Below, one piece after another: positions 61,801-64,000 of a stretch of DNA of 64,000 nucleotides; within the stretch, counting starts at the first letter, position 1, and every line of letters starts with the position of its first letter. The stretch covers positions 71,643 through 135,642 of the forward strand of contig NZ_NKHL01000105.1 of NCBI RefSeq assembly GCF_002934685.1, given 5' to 3'. Made by a program: the position numbers and the translations under genes. Origin of the DNA: Pseudomonas bohemica (GTDB taxonomy: Bacteria > Pseudomonadota > Gammaproteobacteria > Pseudomonadales > Pseudomonadaceae). The notes beneath the pieces are model-generated. The model saw nothing but the letters and a program-made list of their open reading frames with translations. It was not told where the DNA came from and did not search any database.

Positions 61801-62781
61801 TCAGGCGAATCCCACCACGGCATGCGGAACGTACGGCGCTTCCAGCTCGGCGCGTTCGCTGTCGCTGAGCTTGAGCTCGACGGCCGCCAATGCGTCGTCC
61901 AGGTGCCCGGTGCGCGAAGCGCCGACAATCGGTGCGCTGATGCCGGGATGCGAGAGCACCCAGGCCAGGGCCACCTGTGCCGGTGCTACACCTCGCGCCT
62001 CGGCTACCCTGGCAACGGCTTCGACCACCTTGCGATCGGCGTCCGCGGTGTGGGCGTACAGCGTCTTGCCGAACTCGTCGGACTCGGCCCGTTCACTGCT
62101 TTCATTCCAGGGGCGTGTGAGGCGGCCGCGGGCGAGCGGGCTCCAGGGCATGACGCCAATGCCTTGCGCCTGACACAGCGGCAGCATTTCGCGTTCTTCT
62201 TCGCGGTACAGCAGGTTTACGTAATTCTGCATGGTCGAAAAACGTGTCCAGCCATTGGCACTTGAGGTATGCAGCATCGTCGCAAATTGCCAGGCGAACA
62301 TGGATGAGGCACCGATGTAGCGGACCTTCCCGGCCTTGACCAGATCGTGCAATGCCTCCAGCGTTTCCTCGATCGGGGTGTCGTAGTCGAAGCGGTGAAT
62401 CTGATACAGATCGATGTAGTCAGTGCCCAGCCGGCGAAGTGAATTATCTGCTTCCTGCAAAATGGCCTTGCGACTCAAACCAGCGCCGTTGGGGCCTTCA
62501 TGCATGCGTCCGTTGACCTTGGTGGCGATGACGATTTCGTCGCGGCGGGCGAAATCCTTGAGCGCTCGTCCAACGATCTCTTCGGAGGTGCCGTCGGAAT
62601 AGACGTTGGCGGTATCGGAAAAGTTGATCCCGGCCTCGACCGCCTGACGAATGAGTGGGCGACTCTGATCTTCGTCCAACGTCCACGGGTGCGTTCCACG
62701 CCCCGGCACGCCATAGGTCATGCAACCCAGGCAGATGGGTGAGACGTCAAGGCCGGTCTTTCCGAGTTTCGAATACTTCAT
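61801..62781 (-). CDS. Aldo/keto reductase
   Basis: 326 residues from ATG 62781 (GGAGG seven bases upstream; an earlier ATG is too close). The AKR tetrad is present: Asp/Tyr in NFSDTANVYSDG, Lys in IVIATKVNG, His in LYQIHRFD. NADPH-binding residues near the C terminus are in SPIVGAS-like ISAPIVGASRTGHL. It resembles YajO/YeaE-type general carbonyl reductases. Substrate unknown. Confidence 0.93.
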   Translation of the reverse strand: MKYSKLGKTGLDVSPICLGCMTYGVPGRGTHPWTLDEDQSRPLIRQAVEAGINFSDTANVYSDGTSEEIVGRALKDFARRDEIVIATKVNGRMHEGPNGAGLSRKAILQEADNSLRRLGTDYIDLYQIHRFDYDTPIEETLEALHDLVKAGKVRYIGASSMFAWQFATMLHTSSANGWTRFSTMQNYVNLLYREEEREMLPLCQAQGIGVMPWSPLARGRLTRPWNESSERAESDEFGKTLYAHTADADRKVVEAVARVAEARGVAPAQVALAWVLSHPGISAPIVGASRTGHLDDALAAVELKLSDSERAELEAPYVPHAVVGFA

Positions 62782-63039
62782 GTGCATTCCTCCAAAGCGC
62801 TTTCGATCGGGGTATTGATTGAGCCCGGCGGGAATTTGTTCCGCGCCGCCCTGGGCCGTCGGGTGAGGAGGGCTAGCCATCGCTGCGATCCAATGGTCTC
62901 GCCGCAAGCTACCCCGCTTTGCTGAAGCACGATAGTGACCGGACAGGATACCTGTTGGCAAAAAACCCGAACTCATCGCCACGACACAAAGTCCACCTTC
63001 AATGCGCACGTTGCGTGTGGACCCTTTGAGGAGAGTGTC
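62782..63039. other. Divergent region between aldo/keto reductase and SDR genes
   Basis: 258 bp with no credible gene. I could not mark the two promoters. Confidence 0.4.
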
Positions 63040-63897
63040 ATGACGGATTACCCCAAACCGCCTTTTAAACCGCAGCAGCAGCCGGTGCCTGGCGATCAGA
63101 GCCGGATGGAGCCGTACCCGGATTGCGGCGAGACCAGCTACAAGGGGTCGGGCCGGCTGGACAACAAGATCGCCCTGATCACTGGTGCCGACAGCGGCAT
63201 CGGCCGTGCGGTGGCCATCGCCTTCGCGCGTGAAGGTGCTGACGTTGCCATCTCGTATCTGGATGAGCATGAAGACGCCAAGGAGACCGCGCGCTGGGTC
63301 GAAGAGGCGGGCAGGCAGTGTCTGTTGCTGCCTGGGGATCTTGCGCAAAAAGAGCATTGTTCTGCCATCGTCAACGACACAGTTGCCAGGTTCGGGCGCA
63401 TCGATGTACTGGTGAACAACGCCGCCTTCCAGATGAACCACAAGACACTGGAAGAGATTCCCGACGAAGAGTGGGTCAAGACTTTCGATATCAATATCAC
63501 TGCCATGTTTCGCATCTGCAAGGCGGCGTTGCCGTCGATGGCGGCGGGCGGCTCGATCATCAACACCAGCTCGGTCAACTCAGACACCCCCAAGCCGACA
63601 TTGCTGCCTTACGCGGCCACCAAGGGTGCGATCGCCAACTTCACCGCCGGGCTTGCGCAGATGCTCGGGCCGCGGGGTATCCGGGTGAACAGCGTAGCGC
63701 CGGGGCCGATCTGGACGCCGCTGATCGTATCGACCATGACCGAAGACGACGTGAAAAGCTTCGGCGAGGAAACGCCTTTGGGCAGGCCAGGCCAGCCGGT
63801 TGAGGTGGCGCCGATCTACGTCCTTCTCGCCTCGGATGAAGCGAGCTACATCTCCGGAACGCGGTATGGCGTGACCGGCGGTAAGCCGATACTGTGA
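63040..63897 (+). CDS. Short-chain dehydrogenase/reductase (YghA-like)
   Basis: 285 residues from ATG 63040 behind GAGGAGAG. Pro-rich N terminus, cofactor motif TGADSGIGR, NNAAF, catalytic Ser (NTSSVNS) and Tyr-x3-Lys (PYAATKG). This N-terminally extended SDR branch (YghA/YhdF) occurs often in stress or envelope clusters. Substrate unknown. Confidence 0.93.
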   Translation: MTDYPKPPFKPQQQPVPGDQSRMEPYPDCGETSYKGSGRLDNKIALITGADSGIGRAVAIAFAREGADVAISYLDEHEDAKETARWVEEAGRQCLLLPGDLAQKEHCSAIVNDTVARFGRIDVLVNNAAFQMNHKTLEEIPDEEWVKTFDINITAMFRICKAALPSMAAGGSIINTSSVNSDTPKPTLLPYAATKGAIANFTAGLAQMLGPRGIRVNSVAPGPIWTPLIVSTMTEDDVKSFGEETPLGRPGQPVEVAPIYVLLASDEASYISGTRYGVTGGKPIL

Positions 63898-63909
63898 CGC
63901 AACACCGCT

Positions 63910-63950
63910 GCGGGCGGCGATACCACCCGCCGTCCGCACTGCGTTTTTTT
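63910..63950 (+). terminator. Possible terminator after the SDR gene
   Basis: GCGGGCGGCG pairs with CGCCGTCCGC (one mismatch), and a seven-T run follows six bases later. The spacing is longer than ideal. Confidence 0.4.
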
Positions 63951-64000
63951 CAAACGCGTTTTATCAGGAGAGCTCCTTTGTCAGGGGCTCTTTTCATTCG

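Overview
The window is a stretch of chromosome from a Pseudomonas sensu stricto species, probably of the fluorescens/putida/syringae radiation. The grounds are protein-family resemblance, the gene order hup-rlmF-valS-holC-pepA-lptFG-csp-gcvT-sdaA-gcvP-gcvH (which I recall as conserved in pseudomonads), high G+C, and many REP elements beginning TGTAGGAG. I cannot name the species. No tRNA, rRNA, CRISPR array or prophage was seen.

Region 1 (1-15.9 kb) is mostly core genome: the end of a PhoH-family ATPase, moaCDE for molybdopterin, the RhlB-type RNA helicase, a carboxylesterase, the AapJQMP amino-acid ABC importer, a CynX-type MFS exporter, and small genes (SnoaL-like, GIY-YIG). A putative secreted lipoprotein resembling halovibrin, a GST-like protein with an extra C-terminal domain, a membrane-anchored glutaredoxin, the nucleoid protein YejK and an HU protein complete it.

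Region 2 (15.9-36 kb) is a syntenic housekeeping block: rlmF, valS, holC and a co-transcribed gene, pepA, divergent lptFG, an RDD protein, a cold-shock protein, and a glycine-cleavage operon gcvH-gcvP-sdaA-gcvT preceded by its sigma54 activator gcsR. The gcsR-gcvH gap carries a good -24/-12 promoter and adjacent 18-bp activator-like palindromes. A haem oxygenase, a YbaN-like membrane protein and a DUF5064-like protein follow.

Region 3 (36-53 kb) is accessory. It holds an intact IS256-family element, a two-gene cassette (haem-oxygenase-fold putative diiron enzyme plus SAM methyltransferase), a catalase-like/YdeP-like pair, a LysR regulator divergent from a YdiJ-type FAD/FeS dehydrogenase, and a REP-associated tyrosine transposase surrounded by its REP class. 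A small Cys/His protein, a GlcG/HbpS protein and a LysR-quinone oxidoreductase pair end the region.

Region 4 (52.3-61.8 kb) is the most system-like locus. A LysR regulator faces a nine-gene polycistron: a complete polyamine-type ABC importer, a three-subunit opine-oxidase/HCN-synthase-type amine dehydrogenase with two predicted [2Fe-2S] sites, a second DAO-family oxidase and a RidA-family imine deaminase. It looks like an uptake-and-oxidation pathway for an unidentified secondary amine, opine or D-/imino acid. The window ends with divergent aldo/keto reductase and SDR genes.
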